Below the pieces are notes generated by a model. That model saw only the letters and a program-made list of their open reading frames with translations, ran no database searches and was not told the DNA's origin. The position numbers and the translations under genes are program-made. A DNA stretch of 64,000 nt from assembly GCA_907165065.1 (NCBI GenBank), contig OU015538.1, positions 16,569,165 through 16,633,164 on the forward strand, read 5' to 3'. Below, piece by piece: positions 23,401 to 38,033 of this stretch (position 1 is its first letter; every line of letters begins with the position of its first letter). This DNA is from Caprimulgus europaeus (taxonomy: Eukaryota; Chordata; Aves; Caprimulgiformes; Caprimulgidae).

Positions 23401-25687
23401 ATCTGTACACTTGACTGAGATAGAGGAAACAATTTTTCCTTGTTCCTGACAAATTACTTGAACCTCAGGTTTTTACAATGTGACTGCCCTGGCAGATGGG
23501 TTATAATGAGCTAATAATCTTTTAACAGAAACAATAAGAAAATCAGAAGTGATTGGCATAGTTTTTTGGTGGGTGTTTTTTCTTTTTTAAAAAAATGAAA
23601 TAAACCTAGCACTATCTGGGAGATTAAAATGCCAAGTTCAGTTCAGTTGAGCAAAATGCCAGAACTCTCCTTCCAGTGCCAAGATGAATGCTCTTATTTC
23701 AGGGATGGCAGGTACCAGATGCTTCATTCTGAAGGTGGGAAAGCTTTTCTTGAAACTGTTGCACCTTCTCCAAAGCATGTCATTCCTAGTTCACATATCC
23801 CCTGTTATTCCAGATACTGTTTGTGTTGCTGTGCTTTGACTGCTGCTCTTCCCAGTTCAGACTTCTGTTGACAATCTGTCAGCACCACTGATTAAACACT
23901 GGCACAAAGAGTTCATACTTAGCAGAGCACTTCCTGCGCTTTGCCCTTCTACAGCCTAGAGAGAGTTTGGGATGTTCACACTTCTCTTCCCACTCTAAAG
24001 CAATAAAGCAGAATGAATGTAATCTTGCTTGTTGATAATTCATTATTTTCTGTTTAGCTTCACATCTGTAGTTCAGATACAGAATTCAGTGTCTTTTGTC
24101 ATCAGTTTCTGCATGTTTTATTTACTAAGTGTAGGAAACACAACTATTTGAACTTGTAGAATACAGTAACTTAACATTAGTTCCTAGGTTTATATATTCT
24201 TATTTAGAACTGCAGCTAATGAGGTGTTAAAGTGATGCACAGCAGCAAAGATTATGCTAATCTGATTTTAGTGACATGAACAGAGGAATTTTAGAGCTTC
24301 TTTTTTAAAAACAAGTTTCCTATTCAGACAGCTGAACAAAGCAATAGAGGAGTTTGATTCTCTGAAATGAAATATATTAAAAATATTAATGGTTGCCTAA
24401 AACACATTCCTATCTTGGCAGTTTCTTTTTCTATTTTGCATAAAAAGGTGATTTAAAAAATAAGTGCAAAAATTAGCCTAAAATAAAATGTCTGGTTCTA
24501 AAATGTGCAAATTATTAAAGACAAAACCTACTTGATTGTAGAATAATTTTGAAGGAAAAAGTGTTCTAGGTAGTTAACACAAGTATAATCTCTGGAATTT
24601 TTTTCTGTAGAAACATCTGCCCAAACAATTGTATTTTGCTTGCATGTTGTCTTCTGGAAGTTCAAGTGTGATTCTAACGTAATGGTGGTTGTTGGGAAGT
24701 TAGTATCGTATGTTACAGATGTCAAGGTTGTTTTGAGTCTGCTTCATTATATTGTACACCTTCTGACTAAATAAACAGTAACCTCAGAATCTTACTTCTG
24801 TGACAGTAACTGTTCATAGATTGCCCAAAGAAAATTAGTGGAGATGCTATAAGTTCATAATGTCTTATGAATAGCATACTAGTGCTTTTCTTCCTGTTAT
24901 ATTAATCCAAATTACATACTGCAATATACCATCTTAATCAGATGCCCAGGCTGTATTAGAATTAACTTGTGTTTAATATTTGTAAATAATTGCATTTTTA
25001 ATAAAATATTTTAAAATGTCAATATTCTGATATTTAGTTTGCAATACCATTTGTCAGTATGTCAGCTTACTTTTGCAATTCTGTAGATTTTGTTAATGAA
25101 TTTGAAAGTTCTGAAGTGTGACAGCCTTTAGTTTAAAAACACAACTTGGGACCTTGCGAGCCTTCCATCCACCTCATTGATACTTTCTACCAATATGCAG
25201 TGACTTCTAGATGTTCAGAAAAAAAGAAAATTTTAATGGGTCATCATTGGCTTAAAGATTCCTTGTTAGAAAATTGTAGGAGGAACTATCTATTCTATAC
25301 AGTAAAGCATTTAATCATAATACTTCACCTTTTTACAAGCCTGGCTTTATTTTTGGCAGTTTTTCCAGCAGTGAAATAGCTTATATCTAGACATGTATTG
25401 TGCTATTCACTTTGTGGAGGAAGGGAGGAAAAACTAGACAGACCAAAGGGACAGAAGTTAAAATTACAGAATACAGATGTACTTTCTGAATGCACACTCA
25501 GTTCAAAGGAGGAAATTCTAATGTACTTCTGAAGTAGGAAGGAAAAGAGTTTCATAAATGTAAGGTCGTGGAGCCAGTCCTCCTTTACTGGCAAAGCTCA
25601 CATTCCAAAAACCTCAAGTTGTTTCAGCTGGTGGCTGAGGGCAAAATAGCATAGATACAAAGAGCCTCAGGCAGAGATGGTGGTTAC

Positions 25688-25725
25688 AAAAAAAAAAAAA
25701 GAGGAGGGGGAGGAAGGAAGGGAGG
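25688..25725 (+). repeat. 38-base homopurine tract
   Basis: Thirteen A are followed by GAGGAGGGGGAGGAAGGAAG and GGAGG with no pyrimidine for 38 bases. Such tracts can form triplex (H-DNA) structures and are often polymorphic. Confidence 0.8.
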
Positions 25726-28700
25726 CAGAAAGTCCCTTGCAAAAAGTAGATTGCCTTTTGATTTGGGATCTATTACTCTTACAAGTTTAACATCCCTGCA
25801 TTTTTAATATAATACATAGTAAGAAGTTAGAAAAGTGGTAAAACCCTGGGATTTTTTGAGTTTAAAGGTGGTGTCATTTATTTAACAAGGAGAATTAGGT
25901 GAAATTAATTAAAAATAATAATTCTCTTCTTTCCCTCCCAACCTAAATTTTGAAGTCCAGTGGATTAGAGGGGGAAATTTCTGGGCTGATGTTTGCATTT
26001 CTGCATTTTAAATGAACTTAAAATGCGTCAGAACTCTTGGTTGGCGTAATTGCTGTCCTTTACGCAGGAATCGGTTAACTAGTGACTTTTCATTGCATAT
26101 GAAGCTGCTGGGAACAATAAAATAATGGCTTTAATGAATTCTTTTATTAATTAATATTTTATTGATGGCTGCAAGTGGTATTGAGATGCATAGGGTCTTT
26201 TTTCTGCTTGTCTGTACTTAAAATTTGTCTAAACTTCCCATTCAGCAAGTCATAGCATTAAATACATGCTTTACACAAATTAGAGCAACTTGAAACACTA
26301 ATAAAAGCTTAGAATTATTAATTATACTTTTAAGTGACTAGTTTATTTAGGAGTCTCTTAATTAACTAGTAAATGAACTATTTTTTTATGTCCTCAGATT
26401 ACCTTGGAGCTGTGACCAGTTTACTAGGGCAGATATTTCTAAGAAAAAAACTTTGTTCCTCTTGATCTTAACATACTACTGCAACACTGACTGTTCCAGT
26501 CAATGCTCTAGTGCTTATTTTTCCTGTGTAGTGTGTGGCCAGTAGCCCCAAATAAGCTAACTTAACCTGAGTGATAATAAGAAATACTGTACCATTGTAT
26601 TTGTATCCTTTTCCAGAGGCAATTTTATCTCTGAGTTTACACTTGTCTGAGATGTACTGACCTGTTTCTTTCAAGGGCTATTTAAATTTCTCCAGTGTGA
26701 AGTAAAAGCTGATTTTGCTTTCAAAATAGGTGTGTACTGACTCATCATGGGGCAGCACTGTTCCATCCTTTAGACCTGTTTGGTTCTGCCAGGTGCCCAG
26801 TTCACAGCAGCTGCATAGCTTTCTGAGCAGCGATGAAAAGTGAGGGAAGGAGTAACAGGAGAATGGGAAAACATAATCTTTAAATAGTTAGAGATCCTGG
26901 GACTATGTGGGCTTCCCACTCACACCTTTGCTCTACAAAAAGATTCTATACTTGGCCAAGCCCTGGCTGCAGTTCAGTTTTACTAGCTCACAGCTTCTCT
27001 ACTTTTTGGCTGCTCCTAGCATTCCCTATTTACAATTTATCTAAAAATTCACTGTGTTCTGTCTCTAATGAAGCAGGTTCTGTCATGAAATGGCAACAGC
27101 TATGTAGAGACTTCGTATAACTGGCACACATGCTAAATGCATTCGACTACTGTCACACTAGTAAGAACATCACTATAAGGGGAGACAAATGAGCTATCTT
27201 GGAAAAAAAAAACCTTGAATGACAAGTGTCATAAGCACAGGCTAGAGCTGTGTGAACAATATAGAACAAGTATTTATAAAAAGAGAAAATATGGATTTTA
27301 CATGACAGTTTTTATAGCTTTTTTGGTAGGTTTTTTGTTTGTGTTTTTATTTATTATTGGGTATATCAGTATGTGAAAACAAGTGCTTTCTCAGTAGACA
27401 GACTTGAGCTGGTGTTACTTACATTATGAATAATGTGACCACACAGTTTTCAGAAAACAGGAAACAGCTTTTTGTCATACTTCCTTCTTGGGGGAATGCT
27501 TCATCATGACACTACTCAAAATGACAATTACTTGTCTGCTCTGGGAGGTGCCCACTGTTGCGCACTGAAGAAAGGGGATACAAGCAAGTCGGTTTCAGTT
27601 GCTAGAATGACAAATTTAGTTATTTTTTTGCCCCATCAGAATAATAAACCAATTATTCTGTTTCTCCTTGCGCATGTACAGGAACTAAAAGGAAGCTTTC
27701 AGTACTGCCAGTGATCTTTCCACAAGTGTAAGGATTGCTGTATACCAGATATTTGTATAATGAGAAAACATAAAGCACTCTGTTTGCAGGATGAGTTTAG
27801 ATGTATTTTTTTAAATAAAAATAAATATAATTAAAATATACATTTAATAAAAATGTGATGGTTTAAGCAAAAAAATAGACATGTCATTGAGCATAGACTT
27901 AATTTAAATCACTGAAATAACAAGTATAAGTTCACAGAATGCTGCTTAGGTTTCCACAGTCAATCAACACTTTTCTTGCTAGTTAGGGTCTATGCTTCAA
28001 TTGGAAATGTTTTAGGTAGCAAATACTAGTGACTGAGGGCCTTAGACTCATGGGTTTGCTGCAGATACATAGTGAGAAACAATCTGTATGATCTCAGTGT
28101 CAATTTCAGATTTTTATCTGATCCCATTTGTGCATCTGTAAAGTAAAGAGCATTGTTTTAACTTGCATTGACAGCAGTGGTACAGCAATGATGAACAGTA
28201 GCAGGTTTGCTTTGGGAGTCCTGCGTGCAGCTAGAAATGAGTAGTGAGTGAAAGAGAGGTAGTATTTACTGACAGTATCTTTTCAACTTAATTATGACTA
28301 GTATGTTAATTAAAACCTGATTAAATGCAGCTAATGATGTCCCACTCTGTAACACAAACCAGTCTGACTCATTATAAACACTCCAAAAAAGCTGTTAAAG
28401 GGAGCTGCACTAGACCCGTTGCTATGAGGAATTCCTAAATAACTCATTTGGTGGGTTGAGGGATAGCTTCTAGGAGAGATTTTTGAGAATAGTACAGAAT
28501 TCAGCAAATAGAAGAGCATTGCTTTCATTACTATATATAAGCACTTTGTCTTATTTAATTTCTGTTTTTCTGAATGCTTTCCTTAACCATAACTCCTTTT
28601 CACATTAAGACTGTACAAATACTTTGCTTTGTAGAAAAGAGTGTACACATGCTTCTTTCTACATCGGCTTTTTGCAGATAAGGCTTTTACTTTCCAGACC

Positions 28701-31700
28701 TCATTAAGCAGTCAGTTGAGCAGGCTAAATGCATGTTCCAAGTGGTAATAGATACTTACTTCATGTAAGTACAACAAGATTATGAGATACTGGAATGCTG
28801 AGTACTTAACTGGCACAATATCATTTAGATTAAATAAATGCATCAAGTAAATAATTGGGGTGTTTATGATAGCAATGTGATTTTCTACCTGTTAATAGGG
28901 TAGATCTGAGTCATTTGATGAAGAGGTTTTACTTTCTACTTTGAGCCTTGTATCTTGTCTTCCACATATCTAAGAGGATCTTAGCCTTTTCTGAAAATAA
29001 GTGTCTCCTTTTAAGGTATAAAAACCTGAATGAAATATGAGTAGGGAGAAAGCTTCCAAGACAACATGTTTGTGACAATCAAGTTGCTTCATGTCAACCC
29101 AATTTACACACATGCTAAGTTCTTATTATGTTTTATAAGATTCTAGGTTGTTGTTATGATGCTTAGATTATAGTGTCAAACTTGCCTTGATTTCTCCAAG
29201 CTTGGATTTCGCTTATTCAAATGTAAGTAAGTTCAAATTCAAATAATTTATGCTTTGGGAGTTATGAAAGATCACAAAAATAAAAACAAAACTAAGGCTG
29301 TAAAAGGATAATTCATCTTTTGTGCAGCAGTTTGTGACACCTGACTTAATTGTCTTGCTCAGGTTCTCACATCTACGGTATAAACTCTGAACTTATTCTA
29401 GCAGATGAGGCACTTGCCTCTCTTCCATACAAGTTCTCTGGTGTAGAAGGGACAAATTTATGGTGGTGCTTTTTCCTTTCAATACAGAATTTAGTATGAA
29501 CCTCTTCTCTATATTCCTGACTATCTTAAAAGATGTAAAAGCTGTCTTCTGAGATCTTTGTGAAATTTGGTTGAAGACTTTTTTTGAAAAAATACAGAAA
29601 AAGTAAGTTCTTGATCTTTATAATGGTGGTTGTTCAAAAGCTTTGGAAAGAAACTTCTTGCTGATAGTAATCTGAAGACAGGTTTGGCAGAATCAGCAAA
29701 GGCTTTTGTAATGTGAATGGGCTAGGGTTTTAACTGTCTTCTATCATCTGCTTATATTGGTGTTCTCTAAATAATTAAGGATAACTTAACTTTTATTTTC
29801 CTTTCTAAGTGACTTGTAAAACATTAAATGAACAGTGGTAACAGTGTAGTGCATGTCCAAAGGAATGATGAAGACAATCTGATCTTCATCAGTGTCCATG
29901 CTGCTACTGGAAGCAGATTTTCCACATGTAATTATTTTTCTGCTAGTTGTCCAAGAACTCTGATTTCTCTGGGTTGTCTCTCATTAACATTACTGAATGT
30001 ACCAAGTCACATGGTGAAAAATAAAACCTGCTTACTCAAAGCAAGCTGTACAGGTAAGAATGTAAGTATGTGTTCTGTTGGCAACATTGATTTGTGATGT
30101 CTTTTCTGCTGCACCCTGAAAGAAGGCTGCCTGTCTATAGTTTTGAGTAAGATGGAAAGAAACAAGGGTGGATTTTGCTACTGAAAAATAGTATATGCCT
30201 TGACAGTTAAATCTGTGGAAGAAAGCATGTTGCAGAATAGATGCTGTGTATAAATGCTTTATTTATGGTTTTAAGTAGTGAATAAGCAAACTCATCAAGT
30301 TATTGCAGTGTCCTGCACATGATTTGTAGCGTAGTGATCAGTATCTGTTTTGTAGACAGTACTTTCAGATATGTTTAAAGCTACACTGAATAAGATTGCT
30401 TTCTCAATTGGCTACTTTAAATAGGAGTCCTTGCCAGTGACAGAAACTGGATGACATATGATGTCTGCCCAAATGATTTGTTGTGCTTGTGAACTAGCTC
30501 ATTTTGTTGGAAATGGTTTTTTACACCCCTGCTAGTTAAATAATTTCTAATGCCGCCTTCTATCTGCATGTATGTTTGAGATCAAATTACGTTAATGACA
30601 TGGAAAAAGGGGAAAACTGAAAAAAACAAAATTATGATTGCATTCACTCATTGGATTGCTAACTTGAATTAGGTATAGCGGGTGATTTATACTTATGTAT
30701 CATGCATTTGTAATTAGCACTGCTCAGGTGCTGTAACTTTCAAAACAGATCTCAGCCATATGGAAATGTAAATTGCAAATTCAGTGTGCAACAGAGTAAT
30801 CCCTTGGTACAGGGCAACCACTTATATTAAGCAACCACAATTAAATGTGCTTAAATTTCCTACAAAGCAGCTTTATATCTAACTTCAAGCTGTAAGTAAA
30901 AATAATTCTGTAGTTATGAACTGTGTATTACTTACCAGTGTGTTAATATATAGATATCTTTAGTAATTTTCATGCCTGACCCTCAAGCTTTCTACATTTT
31001 TTTTAAAGTCCAGGCCATGGAACTTGACAAACTTTCCAGGAATATGAAACTATATAACAAATAGGATGGGAGTGTGTGTGTTTAACTTTGCCTGTATAAA
31101 TCCAGCATATATTTTTGCAAGTCTAACTGTGCTGTTATGCACATTAGTAGCATCAAACCACCTCACTCTTTCCTGAGGCTACAGGGAGGACGTTAGAGTT
31201 AACACTGATTCATGGATAACATTGTGATTTATGTCCTCTGGAGCTTTGTTAGATAGGAAGTGATGGTGAAACAGGAAACCAGGCATTGTATGAAAACATC
31301 CATAAGTATGTAACTAGAGGAAAAGGCTGCAAAAACAATTTATGAAAGATAGTGCTGTATATTTCAGTATGAAAATCTCTTTATTACTGTGCAGAGCTGG
31401 ATACTGTAGTTATTGGTACTAATGCAAGTGACTAACTTGACCTAAACCTACCATTTAAAATGAACCTAAGGACTCGGGAGAAAGAAAATGAACTTGCAGA
31501 TATTGACAAAAGTAGCAGTATTTTGGTGTAATCAGGGCCAAAGAAAGATAGATATTGAATGTGACAAATAAAAACTTAACTAAGCATACTGTTTTATCTG
31601 TTTTTTCACAAGCTCATACATGCTTAACACGAGTATTGCAGAGGAAGCATGATGATGTTTTGCCCTATGGTGAAATCTAGTAAAAGGAAATGTGCCAGAG

Positions 31701-31846
31701 CATCTAGGCTACCCCATACAAGTTAGTCACAGCTTTAAACAGCTTAATTGGGGAAGTAGGGTTTTTGAGCTGAATCATGAAACGTTCAGAGTTGTGGTGG
31801 TGAGTTGTGGTAACGTTGTACTGTGTTAGATTTGTGAATGTGATGG

Positions 31847-31860
31847 TTCCCTCTACTGGC
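31847..31860 (-). promoter_or_regulatory. CTCF-like motif
   Basis: The plus strand reads TTCCCTCTACTGGC, which matches the reverse form of the CTCF core (YGCCMYCTRSTGGY) at 13 of 14 positions. The forward motif is therefore on the minus strand and reads GCCAGTAGAGGGAA. The one mismatch is the G of GCC. This is prediction from a consensus only. Confidence 0.4.
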
Positions 31861-34800
31861 CGACTCAGAGTGAGTTTTACTCTCTGGTGAAGCAAGCAAC
31901 AAAAACAATTTCAAAAGAGCAGCCTGAGCTTAGGACTGCAGTAAGAGGATTTTCATTGCAGTATCTTACCCAGGAAGAAGTAAATCCCTTACCTGCATGA
32001 CAAACAGCTTTATGTTGTAAAGTGACTAAAATTATATCAGTCAGTTTTGGGAAAAAGTAAGTACACTAATATCATAAGCCACTTCATGTCTACTAGTAAC
32101 ACTTATGTTAAGTATTTGCAATACATTACGGGGAGCATGCAAGGAAGTATTTGAATCTTCCAAGGAAGACTTTTATCCAGTGTGGAACCCATGAACCATA
32201 TAGCCCCTGGCTGATACTTACAATGGACTTACCTTTCAGCTTAAATTCATGAGTTCAAATTCTCCTTTGATTTCAGATGAGAATTTTTGCATAAATCTCA
32301 TTCTATGAGTTGATGCTAAAAATCACACAAATTTTATGTTTGGTCACAGTATCTAAGAGGATGAGAAAAAAGGCTTAGCTTTTGATTGTAGTGTATTGTC
32401 CATGAAATGAGTTACCAGTGATGGTAATGTTCTAATTCACATGAGCATTTAAAGACATTCAGTACAGTTTAAGACTATGTTGTATATGAGAACCTGATGC
32501 TGTCAAACACACAGGATGTTCTTTCAAGTGATGTATAAAACTGGGTGGTCAGGAGACAAAAAAACAAACAAAAATATCTGGGATATGTAGAATTAAAGTA
32601 GGAGTTGAATTTTGTGGCTTCTTCAGAATTGATTTTTAAAACTGTAGTGCTAATAGCATGAAGACATGGGGGGGAGTGGTTTTGGCTTTTTGTTTGTTTG
32701 TTTTTAAATCAAATTAGCTATGAGACCAGAAATTGACTTACACTTTCAAAGTTAAACATGTGGTGACATGTTTGAATAATTTAACCATAATAATTGTAGT
32801 AGCCCATATATGATGCTCAGCTGAGTTATGATCTAGAAAGCGAGTTTTTCATTTTTGTATTTAAGGGACTTTTCCCTAAATGCTACTGAACATGTTCTAA
32901 TAAATAGTAGGCTTGGGTGTTTTCAGTACATTTCATATCTTTTGTTCTGATCTGAGAATACTGCATTGATGACTCCTCAGACTTCTCAAGAGATGAAAGA
33001 GAAATTTGCAATGTTTCAGGAGTTTGGTTTGGTTTGTTGGGTTTTTTTAATACAGTGTATATTTGTGAGGACTTCATTAATATTATGTGTGGAAGTTATC
33101 TGAAAATACTGATTTTTCTGAGTCCCAAGATGACTCATGCTCAAAATGAAAAACATGAATTTAGTTGACTATGGGTTTTTTCTGGACATAGCAGATAAGA
33201 GATTAAAGCTATTTCATAATACATGTTATACTCCTGCTTGATAGAAATCAATCTTAAGGCTATCAAGACATGTCAAACTACATAAAACAGGATGCATATA
33301 GATTGAAATATGGGAGAGAAACTGCTCTGGTTCCAATGAACAGCTGAAGTTGTAACTGGAGCTGCATGCAAGGCCAATTACAGAAGATATGCTTTTGGAC
33401 TGTGACAGAATTCCAACAGCAGTAAATCTTAAGTTCTGAACTCCAAATACTTGCTTAAAATTCTTCAAACTCTCTTAACCCTTTAGTATTTTCTTTTCTC
33501 CCTTTGTAACTTGATGGTTTTCAACTTTCCAAATATTTGATGGCTGCATTTGAGCTGAATTCCACCTTTAAGTGGCTGCTTTTTCTGCTTTTCCTGAATA
33601 TACTTTTTTTACTGTTTCCTCACCTTCCATTTTCCTTCTTTTGCTTGAAAGATAAGAGTAGTAAAAAGAGTGAGTCCACAGGACTCATACCCAACTTCAA
33701 ATCTTTTCCTGTACAAAGGGGAATATTCCATTAAAATATTGTGGAATCCATTATTTTATTTTATTTTTTTTAAAGTGTGTGGGGGGAAACAACTATTGAT
33801 TCTCCCTAGCATTTTTATCACTGCAATTGCAACAATTTAATTTGTGGTACATTGGTTTAGTTTTCTTTTCAAGTTCTGTGCTTTTTGGGGTGTAACCTAA
33901 GCTAATTAAATGATGTTTCCTCCTGAGGGTTGGCAGTTTTGGCAAGCAAGGTAACAGCTGCACCATGCTGATGAGGAATAACAGAACTTTATATTAGAGT
34001 AATATTTCTGCCTGGTCAGATAGAATAGTAAGTTGGTAGCATTGAGGAGTACAGGAAGCTTTCACAGTTGTGCAGCTGAACTCAAACAAGGTAAGAATTT
34101 ATAGTGGAGAGCTGTCTTTGGCCAGGCAAATATGTGTGCTGCTGCCCCTTGGAGTTAGCAGCCAGAAGTAGGGTGACACTTGAATTTCATTTCCAGTTGA
34201 AGTTTTGACCTTCAGCAAGTCATTCAGAGCCATTTTGCTGTAGTCCTGTCCATGTAATAGAAACTGAATTTGAGTCACAGGAGTGTTGGTATATAGTTTT
34301 CATAGGACTCCACAATATCTAGATTAAAGGAGGTGTGTAGGTGCAATTAACAGTAGATGAGTCTGAATTACACTCTCAACAAAGATGAGTCTTTCAGTTA
34401 GTCTACAATAAAATCATAATTATATCACTGGTATCCTTGGCAACAGAGTATAGTCTCAAAAGGTGATACTGCAGTTCAGTATTAATTACTGATACGGAGA
34501 TCAAAAAGAAGGAAGGACAGAATCATTTAAACAGTTTCCAGGGAGTAAATAAGCATTATGTAAGAAACATTAAATGCATCCTACTGAATATATAGAAGTA
34601 TATTCTCTAAAGAAACAAACAAATCATTTGCATAGTTAAGACATGAACTTTGAAAAATGATATGCTTGATGATTTAAATTCATACAAAGAGATGGTATTT
34701 ATTGGATATGGATTCATTTCTCAGCAGGGAATTGTGTAAAATCTTCTTTTGAAGAAAGCTAGCCCATGAGACACTAGGATTATCAGTTGATGAACTGAAG

Positions 34801-36427
34801 ATAACTTGTTTTATCATAACTGCTTTTACAGAGGAATTACCTGATTATAAATCCCTGTGTTGTGGATATATTTTAAACTCTGCAGTGCTTCACAATAAAG
34901 ATTCCTTATCCTTTTGAGTTTGACCTTTAAGGCCATGTATAGGAATAAAGGAAACATTCCCTTCCCTTATCCATCCCCTCAAAAAAGGTTGATATTGGAA
35001 GAAATACTTCTTGAACAGGTACATCTCTTTAAATATCCTTATCTCCATTTATTTGCTGCTTGGTACTTTTTAATGGTATAATTCTACCAACAGATAGTGA
35101 GTTTCTTTTGCCTTCCCCTTTTCTCCCTACTTTTTGAAATAACCAATAGAAGTAATAACCTTAGACAGAGTTTTTCTGTTTATTTTTTTGAAGAAATTAT
35201 TCTGTCATCATCTGAATGACAAACTCGATGCATCACTTCCTAGCTGTGCCATCAGTAAGCAAGATGGAAATGAGGAGAAAGTTAGCAAGATGTGTGAAGA
35301 ATATTTGTGGAAATAAGATCTTGGAAATAGGGCAATAATGAATAGAAGGAAAGGGTAATGTATGCATGTGAATTCTAAATGCTTTCCAACCCGAAAAAAC
35401 ATTGGTTGCTGGGAATATTATTTTGACTGGTTTTTTGTGTTACTACTGGGGCAAAGAAGAATAAGGCATAATGTAACATTATTGGTGGTTTGGCATAATT
35501 TGAGTTTGAAAATGATGCTGGTGACTGCTTTGAAGTGACTTGCTTAATGGAAATTTTTTCCCCGCACGATTTTGAGTCTAAAATTGGGTGACGAGCTCTG
35601 TAATTTCGTACATAATAATACACTTTACCTCTGACAGATTTGGTTACTAAAGTTTATTAAAATGCACTTGGTACTAAATATCCAGACCTGGTTTTGCTTT
35701 TAGTTTAAATAAAGATCTTTACAGGAGAGGGAAGACATCAGGATACAAAGTCATCTTATGATTGTTTATTTACTTATAATTGAATGGTTTAGAGTCAGGC
35801 TTTGTTTTCTGTATTTATGTGGCTGTTTGATACCAAAGAACAGTGAAGCAGTGTGTAGGATCTAAAGACTGTGTGGACTTGAGCTGGAACTGTGTTCACA
35901 ATCTGTTCACAGGGGAGGGTCTGAAAATGGGAATTGTATTTGACAGTTCATAAGTTGATTTGACATTTTCATAAGGGAATGAGTTGCTGTACAACCTCTT
36001 TGGTACTATGAGGTAATTTAATGATTTTTCTTCTTCTTGGGCAAATTATTAGTACAGTAACTTTAATTGACTCTGAATGTACTGATTTTTTTTTTCCAGT
36101 TTACTGTAGCTCTTCCTCAGTTACCAGCATTAAATAGTACCTAATGCATATTGTGGCTAATGAATGAATACATCCACATCAATAACATACTATATTTTTT
36201 AATATAATTTTTGTTGACACTAGGAAAGCATCTGTTCAGATACAAAACATTGGCTACAGTTAGCATGTGTGAAGATACAACTAAAATAATCCTTAACGCT
36301 TTCATCTTGTCTTTGGAGGACTATAAGGATAGGAGGCATGATGGTGGAAAAAGTGTTTGACCTTTCTCTGACAAGCTTTGCTGAGATTCTCAGAAAGGGG
36401 AGGTACTGGAATAACTGGAAAATTTGA

Positions 36428-36444
36428 TTTTTTTTTTTTTTTTT
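36428..36444. repeat. Poly-T run, 17 T
   Basis: A simple homopolymer. No recognisable retroposon body adjoins it on either side. Confidence 0.85.
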
Positions 36445-38018
36445 GCTGAGAATCTATCACTCAGTTTACAAGTTAGCATTAGATAGCATGGGAAGAACAC
36501 TGAAGGCAAGTAAAAATTAACTTAGCTCTGTAGCAGTGCAGAAGGTTACTATAGATAGGCTGCAAGACTAAATTCCTGTCTTGGCATGTTATGATTCAAA
36601 GACCTGCAACCTCATCTGCCTTTCTATCCTAAGGGACTTTTCTTAGGAATTTTGAACTTCAGATATCAGACTATAATGTGGGTTAAATAACTGTATTGTA
36701 TCTCAATTTTCCTTTTATCCTTTTGTTCTATCATTATCCCTTTTCTCTCTCTTGGCCTGGCTATAATCTCCCACATATGTGGTTATTGAAGTAATTTGGG
36801 AAACACATACCAATACTGGTTGGTTGAGAGCTTTTGTACAAATTAGCATGCACAACAGTAGATCCCAAAACTGGGATACTAAAGTCTCTGTGGTAGGTGG
36901 TATCTAACACTGGCATGATGGGTATTGCACTAAAAATGTCTAAGTTAATTGTATGACATCTGCAAGTCACTTTTGCTTTCATGGAGCTTTGTGAGGCTTC
37001 AGCAAAGAAGGACATAATGTTTAGTGTGATGAAAATACAGTAATATTTTCAGGCTATAATATTTTTGCATTTCTTCAAAAATGTTGCGAGATTAATTCAT
37101 CAATTTATTGCTTAGATCTACTGGGTGAAGTAAAACCAAAACAAACAGAAACCCATAACTTGACTTCATCTAGTAACTCTGTAATACTTATGAAAACCTA
37201 TTTTCATAAAAAGTAGAAGAGGAAAATAATTCCTTCTCTTCCTTTGCAGTAGAAGGGTACTCAATGGCTGGTGGTGAACCAGCAATTCCATTGAAGAGGG
37301 AGCTTTTGTTTTATTTTTTCTTATGGTTAGAAAATGCCTTCATTCAAAGTCTCATTTTATTGTATGACAAGAGTTCAGCAAAGGTTCTTCAGTTCTCTTA
37401 ACTTCTCAGTTGTGCTTGAAAAATCTCTAAGATCTCTCTTCAAAATGTTGCTTTCTCTTTTATTCAGGAAGATTTTGGTGTTTGCTGTGCTGAATCTTGC
37501 TAGAAAATGAGAGCATTACATCATACTTTGACTTCCCCCATCCAATATTCAGCAGTCAACAAATGTTGACTTTATTTAAGGGTAGTCTAATCTGTGCTGT
37601 GGAGCTATTAAATTGTGACATTATTTGCTGCTTAGTTGATAATTCCTGCTAGAAACTTCAGTACTTTTACTACTCTTCTTAAGATTAAATCATTTACTAG
37701 TATCATTTCCCTCTCCCAAGCAAAAAGATGTAACAATGGTTGATGTTTTATTGGAGAGTTAGCTGTTATGTTTGCACACTTGGTGCAGGCCATCCAGTTC
37801 TGATCTCTTTCTGTAGCTTAGTTTTTCATCTCATCCCAGTAAATCAAAGGTGGAATCTTAACTTTGCTACTTTTAGCAATAAACTGCAAAATAGTCACTC
37901 CTCTCTTCCTGTGCAATGTGTAAAAGAGCCATCCATTTCCTTAAGTCTCTTATTGGTTCTTCTGGGCTTTTTAGGGCCCGGGCAGTGGAAGCAGCAATGA
38001 GACTGCTCTCTGGATAGA

Positions 38019-38033
38019 TTTTTTTTTTTTTTT
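38019..38033. repeat. Poly-T run, 15 T
   Basis: A simple homopolymer with no adjoining element that I can identify. Confidence 0.85.

Larger units (their letters stand above)
13176..24000. other. Non-coding flank upstream of DIAPH2, proximal part
   Basis: AT-rich sequence with no recognisable protein gene. Open frames (up to about 150 codons in the CpG shore near 13180-13635, under 90 elsewhere) have no recognisable domain. The supported items are a 23-bp repeated word, an inverted octamer pair, a purine-rich exon-like segment and a GC-rich patch with TATAAAA, each listed separately. A 14-T run lies at 22132-22145. Confidence 0.6.
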
